Source: RHKX01 sp963784885 (GTDB taxonomy: Bacteria > Actinomycetota > Thermoleophilia > Solirubrobacterales > 70-9). Taken from it: a stretch of DNA of 64,000 bases. The notes under the pieces are model-generated. The model was given only the letters and a program-made list of their open reading frames with translations. It was not told the DNA's origin and searched no databases. Positions 1 through 8,940 of this stretch are shown here, one piece after another; within the stretch, counting starts at the first letter, position 1; the number at the start of each line of letters is the position of its first letter. The stretch spans positions 372,001-436,000 of the forward strand of contig CAWATA010000004.1 in NCBI GenBank assembly GCA_963784885.1. The letters are read 5' to 3'. Position numbers and translations under genes: made by a program.

Positions 1-2
1 CG

Positions 3-584
3 GTGTCGACCGACGAGTTCATCACCGCGGCCGACGCCCGCTGCGCGGAGGCGAACGCGGCGATCGCGAACCTGACCTCCGAGGGCTCCGGCAGCTCGAC
101 CGCGATCCAGCAGCAGCTCGACATCACCAAGCAGACGCTGACCGGCCTGAAGTCGCTGGGCAGCCCCGATGACGCCGACGGTTCGCTCGCCGACTACTAC
201 GCGGCGGTCAAGGAGCAGATCTCGCTGCTCGGCCAACAGCAGGCCGCGCTCGCATCCGGCGACAGCGCCGGCGCCGAGGGCCTGACGACGCAGCTCGACC
301 AGGCGGAGGCCGACGCTCAGGCGGCAGCCGAATCCTTCGGGTTCGAAGAGTGTGGGCAGTCCGGCACCGCGCTCCCCACCGACGGGACGACGACGACCCC
401 GGCCGGCGGCTCTCCGACGACGACGCCCGCACCGGCGACCACGACGCCGCCGGCGACGACACCGGCGCCCGTCGCCCCGGCCCCCGCGCCCGGCGGCACG
501 AGCTCGGGCGGAACCTCCGGCGGCACCGGTGGCACCGGTGGCAGCGGCGGCTCGGGCGGCTCAGGCGGCGGCATCACCCCCTGA
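3..584 (+). CDS. Probable secreted/lipoprotein, 5'-truncated at the window edge
   Basis: The frame is open from the first bases. A GTG at position 3 could be a start, but the protein begins directly with a mature-looking domain (STDEFITAADARC), so the real start with a signal peptide or lipobox probably lies upstream. Residues 1-115 are a helical, Ala/Gln/Asp-rich domain with two Cys (C14 and the FEECG motif near 116) that could form a disulfide. Residues 125-193 are a low-complexity Thr/Pro then Gly/Ser tail ending in GGSGG-type repeats, as in cell-surface linkers. No enzymatic motif is seen. It converges with the ABC exporter genes, 24 bp between stops. Function unknown. Confidence 0.6.
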   Translation: MSTDEFITAADARCAEANAAIANLTSEGSGSSTAIQQQLDITKQTLTGLKSLGSPDDADGSLADYYAAVKEQISLLGQQQAALASGDSAGAEGLTTQLDQAEADAQAAAESFGFEECGQSGTALPTDGTTTTPAGGSPTTTPAPATTTPPATTPAPVAPAPAPGGTSSGGTSGGTGGTGGSGGSGGSGGGITP

Positions 585-608
585 CGCCGGGCTCGGCGGT
601 CCGCTCGC

Positions 609-2492
609 TCAGGCTGCGAGCTGGCCGGCCCAGGTGCCGTAGAGGCGGGCGTATGCGCCGCCCAGCTCCAGCAGCTCCTCGTGGGTGCCGCTCTCGGCGA
701 TCTTCCCGTGCTCGAGGACGACGATCCGGCTCGCCCGCCTGATCGTCGAGAGGCGGTGGGCGATGACGATCGCGGTTCGGCCGACCAGCAGCCGCCCGAG
801 CCCCTCCTCGATCCGCTTCTCGGTCCGGACGTCGACGTTCGACGTCGCCTCGTCGAGGATCAGGATTCGCGGCTCGGCGAGCAGCGCCCGGGCGAATGCG
901 ACGATCTGGCGCTCACCGGCCGACAGCGAAGTGCCGCGCTCGCCGACCTCGGTGTCGAGCCCCTCGGGCAGGCCTTCGATCAGCGGCTCGCCACCGACCG
1001 TCCGCAGGGCGTCCATGATCTCGTCCCGAGATGCATCGGGACGGCCGAAGGCGACGTTCTCGGCGATCGTGCCGCTGAACAGGAAGCCCTCCTGGGGGAC
1101 GATCCCGAGCCGGCTTCGCAGCGCCTTCGAATCGAGCTCGCGGACGTCGACCCCGTCGATCAGGATCTTTCCCTCCTGCGGGTCGTAGAACCGCGCGACC
1201 AGCTTCGCCATCGTCGACTTGCCCGCCCCGGTCTCGCCGACCAGCGCCACGGTCTGGCCGGGAAGGATCCGCAGGTCGACGTCGCGAAGCGCCCAATCGG
1301 CCTCCTCCACCGGATCCTCGCCGTAGCCGAACCAGACGCCCTCGAGATCGATCGCGCCGCGGATCTCGCCCGGGTCGATCGCGTTCGGCGGGTCGACCAC
1401 GTCGGGCTCGGTGTCGAGCAGGTCGAAGATCTTGTCGAGGGCGGCCATCCCCTGCTGGTAGGTCGTGTAGAGCTGGCTGATCTGCTGGATCGGGTCGAAG
1501 AACGTCTGCAGGTAGCCGACGAACGCGAAGAGGATGCCGATCTCGATCTGCCCGTTGATCGCCTGGTAGCCGCCGAACAGGAGGATCGCCGCCGTCCCGA
1601 TCGCCGAGAGCAGTTCGACCGCGGGGAAGTAGGAGGCGTTGAGGTAGACCGTCCGCATGTTGACCTCGCGGTTCTCCTCGTTGAGAACCGACATCTCGGT
1701 GAGGTGTCGGGGCTCCTGGCCGAAGCTGCGGACGACGCGCACCCCGCTCAGGCTCTCCTGCAGGTAGGCGGTGATGTTGGCGATCTTCTCTCGGGTCAGC
1801 CGGTAGGCGTTCGCCGAGGCGATCCGGAAGATGACGCTGCCGATCGCGAGGATCGGGAAGGTCAGGAAGGTGACGAGCGCGAGCTGGACGTCGATCACGA
1901 GCAGGATCACGACGACGCCGACGAGGGTCAGCACGCTCGAGACCATCGTCACGATGCCGTCGGTGACGAGCGTGTCCAGCGCCTGGACGTCGTTCGTCAT
2001 TCGCGAGATCAGGACCCCGGGCCGGTTTCGGGTGTAGAAGCCCAGCGACATCGATTGCAGGTGCGTGTAGATCCGCTCGCGCAGGTTCTGGAGCGCGCGC
2101 TGGCCGACCCAGCCGACGAGGTAGGTCTGCACGTAGGTGGCCGCCCAGAAGACCACGGCCGAGGCGATGAACGCGAGCACGATCAGCGTCAGCGCGTTCA
2201 GGTCGCCGGGGATGATCCCCTTGTCGATTGCGAGTCCCGCAAGGAGGGGGGGAGCCAGCGCGGCGGCGGTCGCGAGGACGAGAGCGACCAGCATCCAGAA
2301 GACGCGGACGCGGTAGGGGCGCAGGAGGCCGAAGAGCCAGCGGACCTTGCGGCCGCGGTCGTCCTCGCCCCGGAAGGTCCGCCAGAGAGCCTTCGCGAGG
2401 AGCCAGGCGTCGCCGATCCCGCGCCGGCCCTCCTCGCGATCCTGCATGTCGACCGAGCCCTCGCCTTCGGGCCTGCTCCCGTTGCCGCTCAC
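609..2492 (-). CDS. ABC exporter half-transporter (catalytic-type NBD)
   Basis: 627-residue fusion of a six-helix exporter domain (about residues 55-350) and an ATPase domain (about 378-620). Visible motifs are Walker A GETGAGKST (419-427), Q-loop VPQE, signature LSAGERQ (523-529), Walker B ILILDEATS (543-551) with the catalytic Glu intact, and H-loop IAHRLST. The signature departs from LSGGQ. It overlaps the upstream ABC gene by 4 nt, so the two are translationally coupled and probably form one heterodimeric exporter (MDR/lipid/drug family). The substrate cannot be read from sequence. The start ATG at 2492 lies inside the end of the preceding gene. Confidence 0.93.
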   Translation of the reverse strand: MSGNGSRPEGEGSVDMQDREEGRRGIGDAWLLAKALWRTFRGEDDRGRKVRWLFGLLRPYRVRVFWMLVALVLATAAALAPPLLAGLAIDKGIIPGDLNALTLIVLAFIASAVVFWAATYVQTYLVGWVGQRALQNLRERIYTHLQSMSLGFYTRNRPGVLISRMTNDVQALDTLVTDGIVTMVSSVLTLVGVVVILLVIDVQLALVTFLTFPILAIGSVIFRIASANAYRLTREKIANITAYLQESLSGVRVVRSFGQEPRHLTEMSVLNEENREVNMRTVYLNASYFPAVELLSAIGTAAILLFGGYQAINGQIEIGILFAFVGYLQTFFDPIQQISQLYTTYQQGMAALDKIFDLLDTEPDVVDPPNAIDPGEIRGAIDLEGVWFGYGEDPVEEADWALRDVDLRILPGQTVALVGETGAGKSTMAKLVARFYDPQEGKILIDGVDVRELDSKALRSRLGIVPQEGFLFSGTIAENVAFGRPDASRDEIMDALRTVGGEPLIEGLPEGLDTEVGERGTSLSAGERQIVAFARALLAEPRILILDEATSNVDVRTEKRIEEGLGRLLVGRTAIVIAHRLSTIRRASRIVVLEHGKIAESGTHEELLELGGAYARLYGTWAGQLAA

Positions 2493-4258
2493 AGTCGCGC
2501 CACCTCCTCGCGCTCCTCGAGGTCGCGCTGCAGGAAGGTCCGGTCGACGAGCCCGTAGTCGGCGATCTCGCGGTAGAGCGGGCAGCGGTCGAGCAGCTCT
2601 TCGTGAGTGCCGCGGTCGACGACCCGGCCGGCGTCGAGGACGACGATCTCGTCGGCGAGCGAGATCGTCGAGAGGCGGTGGGCGACGATGAACGTCGTCC
2701 GGCCCTCGAGCGCCTCGTCGAGCCCGCGGCGGATCTCGGCCTCGGTCTGCGCGTCGACCGAGGAGGTCGCATCGTCGAGGATCAGGATCCGCGGATCGGC
2801 GAGGAGGGCTCGCGCGATCGCGATCCGCTGCCGCTGTCCGCCGGAGAGGGTGAGACCGCGCTCGCCGACCATCGTCTCGTAGCCGCCGGGAAGCCGGTCG
2901 ATGAACGAGGCGGCCTGGGCCCGCCGGGCGGCGGTCTCGACCTCCTCGCGGGTTGCGTCCGGCTTCGCGTAGGCGATGTTCTCGGCGACGGTCGCGCTGA
3001 ACAGGAAACTGTCGTCGGCGACGAAGGCGATCTGTCGGCGCAGCGAGCCGACGTCGATCTCGCGCAGGTCGGCGCCGTCGATCTCGACGCTGCCGGACGT
3101 CGGGTCGTAGAGCCGGGCGAGCAGCGCCACGAGACTCGTCTTGCCGGATCCCGACGGGCCGACGAGCGCGACGACCTTGCCGCCCTCCACCTCGAGATCG
3201 ACGCCGGCGAGCGCCGGCGACGCCTCTCCGTAGCGCAGCTCGACGTCGCGGAGGACGACGCGCCCGTCGCCGGCCGGCAGCTCGGGGGCGCCGGGCGGGC
3301 TCTGGATCTCGGGTTCGCGGTCGAGGACCTCGAACAGGCGGTTGCCCGATGCGATTGCGCGCTGTGACATCCCGAGCGCCGTGCCGAGCATCCGCATCGG
3401 CCCGATCAGCATGATCAGGTAGGTGTAGAAGGCTGTGAACTCGCCCAGCGAGAGCGACCCGTTGACGACCTGGCGGCCACCGACGAGGAGGACGACGGCG
3501 AGCCCGAGGTTCGGCAGGAACGCGATCATCGGGTTGTAGAAGGCGCGTAGCTTCGTCGAGTAGACGTTCTGGTCGAAGACGCGCGCGACCCGGTTGCGGA
3601 ACCGGTCGAGCATGTGCTCCTCGCGCGAGAACGCCTTGACGACCCGGACCCCGGAGACCGATTCCTCGGCCTCGACGGTCAGCTCGGCGATCCGCTGCTG
3701 GACCTCCTGCAGCGCCGGCCGCGAGGTCCGGTTGTAGCGCGCGGCCGTGAAGACGACGAACGGGACGGGCAGCAGCGCCAGCGCGGCGAGGTCAGGCTGC
3801 AGGACGAACATGATCGCCCCCGCCAGGACCAGTGTCAGCGCGCTCTGGGAGATGAAGATCAGCCCGTAGCCGAGGAAGAACCGGATCGATTGCAGGTCGA
3901 CCGTGGCCCGCGACATCAGCTGCCCGGTCTGCTGGGAGTCGAAGTAGCCGAGTTCGAGTGACTGCAGGTGGGTGTAGATGCGCTCGCGGAGGTCGTACTC
4001 GACCGCGAGCGAGACCTTTCCGGCGACGATCCGGCGTGAGGCCGTCAGACCGAGGCGCAGGAGGCCGGCACCGACGATCGCGAGCGCCAGCGGCAGCAGC
4101 GCCGACTCGTCACCGCTGTCGATCGCGTTGACGGTCTTGCCGACGAGCAGCGGGATCAGGATCGTCATTCCCATCGCCAGCGCGGCGAGGACGATCGACC
4201 AGATGTTCTGCCGCTTGTACGGGCGGAGGAAGGCGAGTAGGCGGCGGAAGGTGGGCAT
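2489..4258 (-). CDS. ABC exporter half-transporter (degenerate NBD)
   Basis: 589 residues from the ATG at 4258 (MPTFRRLL). The frame stays open to 4405, but the extra 49 codons are not family-like and run through a -10-like TATAGT, so the short start is chosen. Six-helix domain about residues 15-310, ATPase domain about 335-575. Walker A GPSGSGKTS (367-375) and signature LSGGQRQ (471-477) are canonical. The Walker B region reads ILILDDATS, with Asp496 where the catalytic Glu belongs, and the Q-loop Gln is replaced (FVADD). This is the pattern of the degenerate subunit in heterodimeric exporters such as TM287/288. Partner is the gene ending at 609. A palindrome overlaps its promoter. Confidence 0.93.
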   Translation of the reverse strand: MPTFRRLLAFLRPYKRQNIWSIVLAALAMGMTILIPLLVGKTVNAIDSGDESALLPLALAIVGAGLLRLGLTASRRIVAGKVSLAVEYDLRERIYTHLQSLELGYFDSQQTGQLMSRATVDLQSIRFFLGYGLIFISQSALTLVLAGAIMFVLQPDLAALALLPVPFVVFTAARYNRTSRPALQEVQQRIAELTVEAEESVSGVRVVKAFSREEHMLDRFRNRVARVFDQNVYSTKLRAFYNPMIAFLPNLGLAVVLLVGGRQVVNGSLSLGEFTAFYTYLIMLIGPMRMLGTALGMSQRAIASGNRLFEVLDREPEIQSPPGAPELPAGDGRVVLRDVELRYGEASPALAGVDLEVEGGKVVALVGPSGSGKTSLVALLARLYDPTSGSVEIDGADLREIDVGSLRRQIAFVADDSFLFSATVAENIAYAKPDATREEVETAARRAQAASFIDRLPGGYETMVGERGLTLSGGQRQRIAIARALLADPRILILDDATSSVDAQTEAEIRRGLDEALEGRTTFIVAHRLSTISLADEIVVLDAGRVVDRGTHEELLDRCPLYREIADYGLVDRTFLQRDLEEREEVARL

Positions 4259-4268
4259 CTGCAGTGCC

Positions 4269-4284
4269 TCACTATACAAAGTGA
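4269..4284 (-). promoter_or_regulatory. Operator-like palindrome over the ABC exporter promoter
   Basis: TCACTATACAAAGTGA has perfect 5-bp arms (TCACT/AGTGA) around ATACAA. Read on the minus strand it contains TATAGT, a good -10 hexamer, 12 nt before the ATG at 4258. A bound repressor would therefore cover the -10. The opposite-strand gene at 4308 has its own -10 (TAGACT, 4295-4300) just beyond it, so one site could influence both. Confidence 0.45.
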
Positions 4285-4307
4285 AGTAAAGGGCTAGACT
4301 CGCGCCG

Positions 4308-4490
4308 ATGCCCGCCGGTGCCGGACTCTGTGACCGCTGTTCCCACCAACAGGTGATCGGGAACACCCGCGGCTCGGCGTTCTCGCTCTGCCGTCTTTCG
4401 CGCACCGACCCTGCTTTCCCGAAGTATCCGCGGGTTCCGGTGCTCGAGTGCCCGGGCTTCGCGCCGCGGCCGGTCGGGCCGCGGCGCTGA
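4308..4490 (+). CDS. Small conserved-looking four-cysteine protein
   Basis: 60 residues, rich in conserved-looking motifs: CDRC near residue 8, NTRGSAFSLC (Cys28), PKYPRVPVLECPGF (Cys near 48). The CxxC plus two further Cys could hold one zinc. I recall similar short proteins with NTRGS and PKYPR motifs in diverse bacteria, but cannot name the family. The start ATG is preceded by TAGACT (4295-4300) with a 7-nt spacer and no Shine-Dalgarno, the leaderless layout seen for many genes here, which supports it being real. It is divergent from the ABC exporter and its TGA directly abuts the end of the convergent DMT transporter gene. Function unknown. Confidence 0.7.
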   Translation: MPAGAGLCDRCSHQQVIGNTRGSAFSLCRLSRTDPAFPKYPRVPVLECPGFAPRPVGPRR

Positions 4491-5402
4491 TCAGCTCTGC
4501 GGAGTCTCGATGGCCTCGGCCGAGCTCAGGGCGCCGGCCGACGCGAGCACGACGAGCGCGATCGCGACGACCTCGGTTCCGGCCAGCTGCTGGCCGAGGA
4601 CGATCAGCCCGACGATCGCGGCGACTGCAGGCTCGAGGCTCAGCAGCACGCCGAAGACGCGTTCCGGCAGCCGGCGCAGTGCCTCGAGCTCGACCGTGTA
4701 GGGGATCGCCGAGCTGAGCAGCGCGACCGCGAGGCCGATGGCCAGAACCTCCGGTGAGAAGAGATCGCCACCGCCGTCGGCGATCCCGATGGGCAGCAGC
4801 AGGATCGATGCCGCGATCATCGCCGCGCTGAGCCCGCCGAGTCCGGCGGTGCCGCGGCCGACCCGGGCTGACATCAGGATGTAGGCGCCCCAGAAGGCGC
4901 CGGCGGCCAGGGCGAGCACGACTCCGGCGCCGTCGAGGCCGTCGCCGATGTCGGGCGCGAGCAGGAGGATGCCACTCGCCGCCAGCACGACCCAGAGGAC
5001 GTCGAGGCGACTGCGGGTGCCGGCGATCGCGACGGTGAGCGGGCCGACGAACTCGAGGGTCACCGCGATCCCGAGGGGAAGCCGCTCGAGGGCCTCGTAG
5101 AAGCAGAGGTTCATCCCCGCGAGCGTGACCGCGAACAGCCCGACGTCGCGGAGCGTCGCCCGGCTCATCGCCCGGACGGCCGGCCGCCAGAGGAGCGACA
5201 GGACGATCGCGGCGAAGATCGTCCGCAGCAGCACGGTCCCGGCGGGTCCGACCTCGTCGAAGATGTGGGTGGCGAGGGCGGAGCCGAACTGCACCGAGGC
5301 GATGCCGCAGAGCACCAGCCCGACGGCGATCCGGCGGTCGGGGCCGGGCTCGGGCACGGCGGCCGACCGGCGCGGCGGCGTCTGGCCCTGCGTTATCTTC
5401 AC
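4491..5402 (-). CDS. EamA/DMT-family transporter (RhtA-like)
   Basis: 303 residues from GTG at 5402. The minus-strand frame stays open far upstream, but that part is only the antisense of the acylase gene. About ten hydrophobic segments form two EamA repeats. Family-typical stretches include SVQFGSALA, ALERLPLGIAVTLEFVGPL and RVFGVLLSLEPAVAAIVGL, closest in feel to RhtA-type threonine/homoserine exporters. It is therefore likely an inner-membrane efflux protein for amino acids or similar metabolites; the substrate is inferred. It is divergent from the penicillin-acylase gene with 48 bp between the starts. Confidence 0.85.
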   Translation of the reverse strand: MKITQGQTPPRRSAAVPEPGPDRRIAVGLVLCGIASVQFGSALATHIFDEVGPAGTVLLRTIFAAIVLSLLWRPAVRAMSRATLRDVGLFAVTLAGMNLCFYEALERLPLGIAVTLEFVGPLTVAIAGTRSRLDVLWVVLAASGILLLAPDIGDGLDGAGVVLALAAGAFWGAYILMSARVGRGTAGLGGLSAAMIAASILLLPIGIADGGGDLFSPEVLAIGLAVALLSSAIPYTVELEALRRLPERVFGVLLSLEPAVAAIVGLIVLGQQLAGTEVVAIALVVLASAGALSSAEAIETPQS

Positions 5403-5450
5403 TGGCCGGTACCTCGCCCGGTTCGCGGGCGACCTATTAGAGGAGAGCAC

Positions 5451-7934
5451 TTGATCAAGCGTCTGAGCGTATTCGTCGTCTTCGTCGTCGCCATGCTGGC
5501 CCTGCCGGCTGCGGCCTCCGCCAAGGACTATGCGGACACGGCCCTGAACATCATTCCCTCCGGTCAGCTGCAGCCGGGCCAGGCGCCGGCACCGAAGCCG
5601 AACGACGCCCAGGCGACCATGTACGACGGACTGACGCCGCTCTTCGACGACGTCACCGACAACGACCTGACGACCTACTTCAAGTCCGAGGCGCTCAACA
5701 GCCTCGGCACCGACGGGCCGGGAACGCCCGAGACCGTCCCCGGCCATCCGGGCATCTCGATCCTCCGCGACGTCTACGGCGTGCCGCACGTCACGGCCGA
5801 GACCTACGACGACGGCATCTTCGCGGCCGGCTGGATCGCCGCCGAGGATCGCGGCCTGCTGATCCAGCAGGCCCGCTACAACGCCCGCGTCGCTTCCATC
5901 GACGCCCCCGGGCTCAGCGCGATCGGCCTCGTCACCCAGCTCAAGAGCTTCGTGCCAAGCCAGCAGACCGAGGACGTCGTCGCCGAGCAGGCCCAGGCGC
6001 TCAAGGCCGAGGGCAAGGAGGGCAAGAAGGTCCTCGCCGACATCGACACCTACGTCGACGGCATCAACCACTGGTACGAGGAGCAGCCGGGGGCGGACCC
6101 GGCTCCGTTCACGCGCAACGACATCTTCGCGCTGAACTCGCTCAAGGCTCAGTTCCTCGGCCAGGGAGGCGGTGACGAGGCCCGCAGGTCGCAGTTCCTC
6201 TCCGGGCTGACCGAGCGGCTCGGTGGCAAGAAGGGCAAGCGGGTCTTCGACGACCTCCGCCAGTTCAAGAACAGGGACGTACCGACGACGATCGACGGCA
6301 GCTTCCAGTACGGCAAGCGTCGCGTCCCCGGTAAGAAGATCCCGGGCAACGTCGTCATCGATCACGAGAGCTACGTGCCGACTCCGGCGGTCACCAACAA
6401 GGCGCTGGCGGACTCGGTCGCGCCGCAGCCGGTCCAGGCGTCGAACACTTTGATGATCACCGGCGACAGCTCGGCGACCGGCGACCCGCTGATGGTCGGC
6501 GGCCCGCAGATCGGCTACTTCTATCCCGGCTTCACCTACGAGATCGACATGGACGCCCCGGGCCTGACCTGGCGCGGCGCTACGTCGGCCCCGTTCCCCG
6601 GCTACCTGCTGATCGGCCGCGGCGAGGACTTCGCGACGACGCTGACCTCGGCCAGCGGCGACATCATCGACCAGTACGCGGAGACGCTCTGTGGCGGCAG
6701 CGACACGAAGTACAAGTACAAGGGCAAGTGCCGAAGCATGGAGACCTTCGACGCGGGGACGCTGAACGGCGACCCGGTGGTCTTCAAGACGACGGTCCAC
6801 GGCCCGGTCACCGGCTACGCGACGGTCGGCGGCAGGAAGGTCGCGATCTCCTCGAAGCGCTCGAGCTACGGCGAGGAATCGAACGATCTGCTGTTCAACC
6901 GGCGGATCTCGAACGGCAAGGTCCACGATCCGCAGTCGTTCTTCAACGCCGCTTCGAAGACCCCGCAGACCTTCAACTCGTTCTACATCGACGACGAGCA
7001 CGTCGCCGAGTACACGGCCGGCAGGCTGCCGATCCGCGCCGATGGCGTCGATCCGGGGCTGCTGACGAAGGGCACCGGCAAATATGAGTGGACGGGCACC
7101 TTGCGCAAGCGGGACCATCCGCACGGCACCGACCCCGATGACGGGACGATGACCAACTGGAATCAGGTCGTCGCGAGGGGCTTCGCGTCGGCCGACGACC
7201 AGTGGGGCCGGGCCGGCTCGGCCGGGCGCGTCGACCTGCTCGACAAGAATCTCGACCGGCTGAAGCAGAACGGCCAGTGGACGCTCGCGCAGGTCGCCTC
7301 GGCGATGAACGCCGGTGCGACCCAGGACATCCGCGCGATCGACACGGTGCCGCTGCTGGCGAAGCTGCTCGACGGCACCACCGCTCCGAGCCCGCTCGCC
7401 CAGCAGATGTTCGACGCGCTGATCGCCTGGAACCAGGACGGCGGCAACCGCCTCGACACCGACGACGACGGGCTGATCGACGCACCCGGCGCGGCGGTCA
7501 TGGACGGCTCGTGGACCAACATCGCCAACGCACTGATGGAGCCGCGCCTCGGTCCCGACCTCGCCGACGAGCTGAACACGCTGTTCTCGCGCTTCGACCG
7601 CCCGCCGGGCGGCCAGTACAACGGCTGGTACCAGTACTTCGACCGCGACGTGAACACGCTGCTCGGCAAGGACATTCCGAGCCCGCTGCACCTGTCGTAC
7701 TGCGGCAAGGGCGACCTGGACAAGTGTCGCGCCGACATGTGGGATGCGCTCGAGCAGTCCGGGGCTACGATCTCGTCCCAGCAGGGAACGTCCGACGTCT
7801 CGCAGTGGCGCTCGAGCGCGACTCAGGAAGAGATCCACTTCTCGCCGTTGCCATTGAAGACGATGGCCTACACGAACCGGCCCAACGGGATCCAGCAGGT
7901 GATCTCGTTCGACGGTCACCGCAAGAACAAGTAG
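5451..7934 (+). CDS. Secreted penicillin acylase-family Ntn hydrolase
   Basis: 827 residues from TTG at 5451, preceded by a strong ribosome site AGGAGAG (5441-5447). Residues 1-24 are a signal peptide ending AAASA. The alpha-chain region carries SILRDVYGVPHVTAETYDD and AEDRGLLIQQARY, typical of this family. Autocatalytic cleavage should occur before Ser331 (QASNTLMITGDSSATG), which would be the N-terminal nucleophile of the beta chain; GGPQIGYFYPGF follows as in family members. About 290 residues of the beta chain also contain NDLLFNRRISN. Expected activity is hydrolysis of an amide of a hydrophobic acyl group (beta-lactams, N-acyl-homoserine lactones or lipopeptides); the substrate is unknown. 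No maturation partner is nearby. Confidence 0.9.
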   Translation: MIKRLSVFVVFVVAMLALPAAASAKDYADTALNIIPSGQLQPGQAPAPKPNDAQATMYDGLTPLFDDVTDNDLTTYFKSEALNSLGTDGPGTPETVPGHPGISILRDVYGVPHVTAETYDDGIFAAGWIAAEDRGLLIQQARYNARVASIDAPGLSAIGLVTQLKSFVPSQQTEDVVAEQAQALKAEGKEGKKVLADIDTYVDGINHWYEEQPGADPAPFTRNDIFALNSLKAQFLGQGGGDEARRSQFLSGLTERLGGKKGKRVFDDLRQFKNRDVPTTIDGSFQYGKRRVPGKKIPGNVVIDHESYVPTPAVTNKALADSVAPQPVQASNTLMITGDSSATGDPLMVGGPQIGYFYPGFTYEIDMDAPGLTWRGATSAPFPGYLLIGRGEDFATTLTSASGDIIDQYAETLCGGSDTKYKYKGKCRSMETFDAGTLNGDPVVFKTTVHGPVTGYATVGGRKVAISSKRSSYGEESNDLLFNRRISNGKVHDPQSFFNAASKTPQTFNSFYIDDEHVAEYTAGRLPIRADGVDPGLLTKGTGKYEWTGTLRKRDHPHGTDPDDGTMTNWNQVVARGFASADDQWGRAGSAGRVDLLDKNLDRLKQNGQWTLAQVASAMNAGATQDIRAIDTVPLLAKLLDGTTAPSPLAQQMFDALIAWNQDGGNRLDTDDDGLIDAPGAAVMDGSWTNIANALMEPRLGPDLADELNTLFSRFDRPPGGQYNGWYQYFDRDVNTLLGKDIPSPLHLSYCGKGDLDKCRADMWDALEQSGATISSQQGTSDVSQWRSSATQEEIHFSPLPLKTMAYTNRPNGIQQVISFDGHRKNK

Positions 7935-7947
7935 CGTCCCGCTCCAT

Positions 7948-8940
7948 ATGAAGGCGATTCAGATCGTCGACCTCTCGGGGCCGGAGACGGCACTGCGCGA
8001 GGCCGAACTGCCGGAGCCCGAGCCGTCCCACATGCTGACGCCGGGAAGCGGCGTGCTCGTCGACGTCACCGCGGCGGGTGTCTCGTTCCCGGAGGTCCTG
8101 CAGACCCGGGGCGAATACCAGGTCAAGCCGCCGGTGCCGTTCGTCCCCGGCAGCGAGGTGGCCGGGACGGTCCGCGCTGCTCCGGAGGGATCGGGGCTGG
8201 AGCCGGGCGATCGGGTGGCGGCGTTCCCGATGCTCGGCGGCTTCGCCGAGGTGGCGGTATCGCCGGAGTTCCTGACGTTCCCGCTCCCCGACGAGCTCGA
8301 CGACCGCCAGGGAGCGGCGTTGATCCTCAACTACCACACGGCCTGGTTCTCGCTGGTCGTGCGAGGGCGGCTGGTCGCGGGCGAGACCGTTCTCGTCCAC
8401 GGCGCCGCGGGCGGCGTCGGCACGGCGTCGATCCAGGTCGCGAAGGGCCTCGGCGCGCGGGCCATCGCCGTCGTTTCGAGCGACGAGAAGGAACGGGTCG
8501 CACGCGAGGCAGGCGCCGATGAGGTCGTCCGCGCGGACGGCGAGTGGCGCGAGCAGGTCAAGGAGATCTCCGGCGGCGGCGTCGACATGGTGCTCGACCC
8601 GGTCGGCGGCGACCGGTTCACCGACTCGCTGCGATCGCTCGGCGAAGGTGGCCGCCTGGTCGTGGTCGGCTTCACGGCCGGCTCGATCCCGGAGGTGAAG
8701 GTCAACCGGCTGCTGCTCAACAACACCGAGGTGATCGGGGCGGGCTGGGGCGCCTACGTGATCGCCAAGCCCGATCTGAATCGTGAGATCGGCGCCGAGC
8801 TGGCGAAGCTGATCGCCTCCGGCGACATTCGCCCGCTCGTCGGCGCCTCCTTTCCGCTCAGCGTCGAGGGCGCCCGCGACGCCCTGAAGCTGATCGATGG
8901 ACGCGGGGCGACGGGCAAAGTCGTCCTCGACGTCGCCTGA
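7948..8940 (+). CDS. NADPH:quinone oxidoreductase-like MDR protein
   Basis: 330 residues, zinc-independent medium-chain reductase. The N-terminal GroES-like domain (1-125) contains the typical VSFPEVLQTRGEYQ and PFVPGSEVAGTV. The Rossmann domain has VHGAAGGVGTASIQVAK (NADPH loop), and the VVGFTAGSIPEVKVNRLLLNN segment is characteristic of Qor/NQO-like members. Cys ligands for zinc are absent. Likely reduces enones or quinones, or is part of acyl catabolism. It overlaps the next SDR gene by one base (TGATG), so the two form an operon; the acylase gene ends 13 bp upstream and may be co-transcribed. Confidence 0.9.
   Translation: MKAIQIVDLSGPETALREAELPEPEPSHMLTPGSGVLVDVTAAGVSFPEVLQTRGEYQVKPPVPFVPGSEVAGTVRAAPEGSGLEPGDRVAAFPMLGGFAEVAVSPEFLTFPLPDELDDRQGAALILNYHTAWFSLVVRGRLVAGETVLVHGAAGGVGTASIQVAKGLGARAIAVVSSDEKERVAREAGADEVVRADGEWREQVKEISGGGVDMVLDPVGGDRFTDSLRSLGEGGRLVVVGFTAGSIPEVKVNRLLLNNTEVIGAGWGAYVIAKPDLNREIGAELAKLIASGDIRPLVGASFPLSVEGARDALKLIDGRGATGKVVLDVA

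Noticed and set aside
681..2558. Long plus-strand open frame over the ABC exporter genes
   Set aside because: Asp/Arg-rich antisense translation of a clear ABC gene, typical of GC-rich DNA.
5403..7919. Very long minus-strand open frame continuing upstream of the DMT transporter
   Set aside because: It is the antisense of the penicillin-acylase gene; its translation is low-complexity V/R/L/D-rich without motifs. Only the part below 5402 is a gene.
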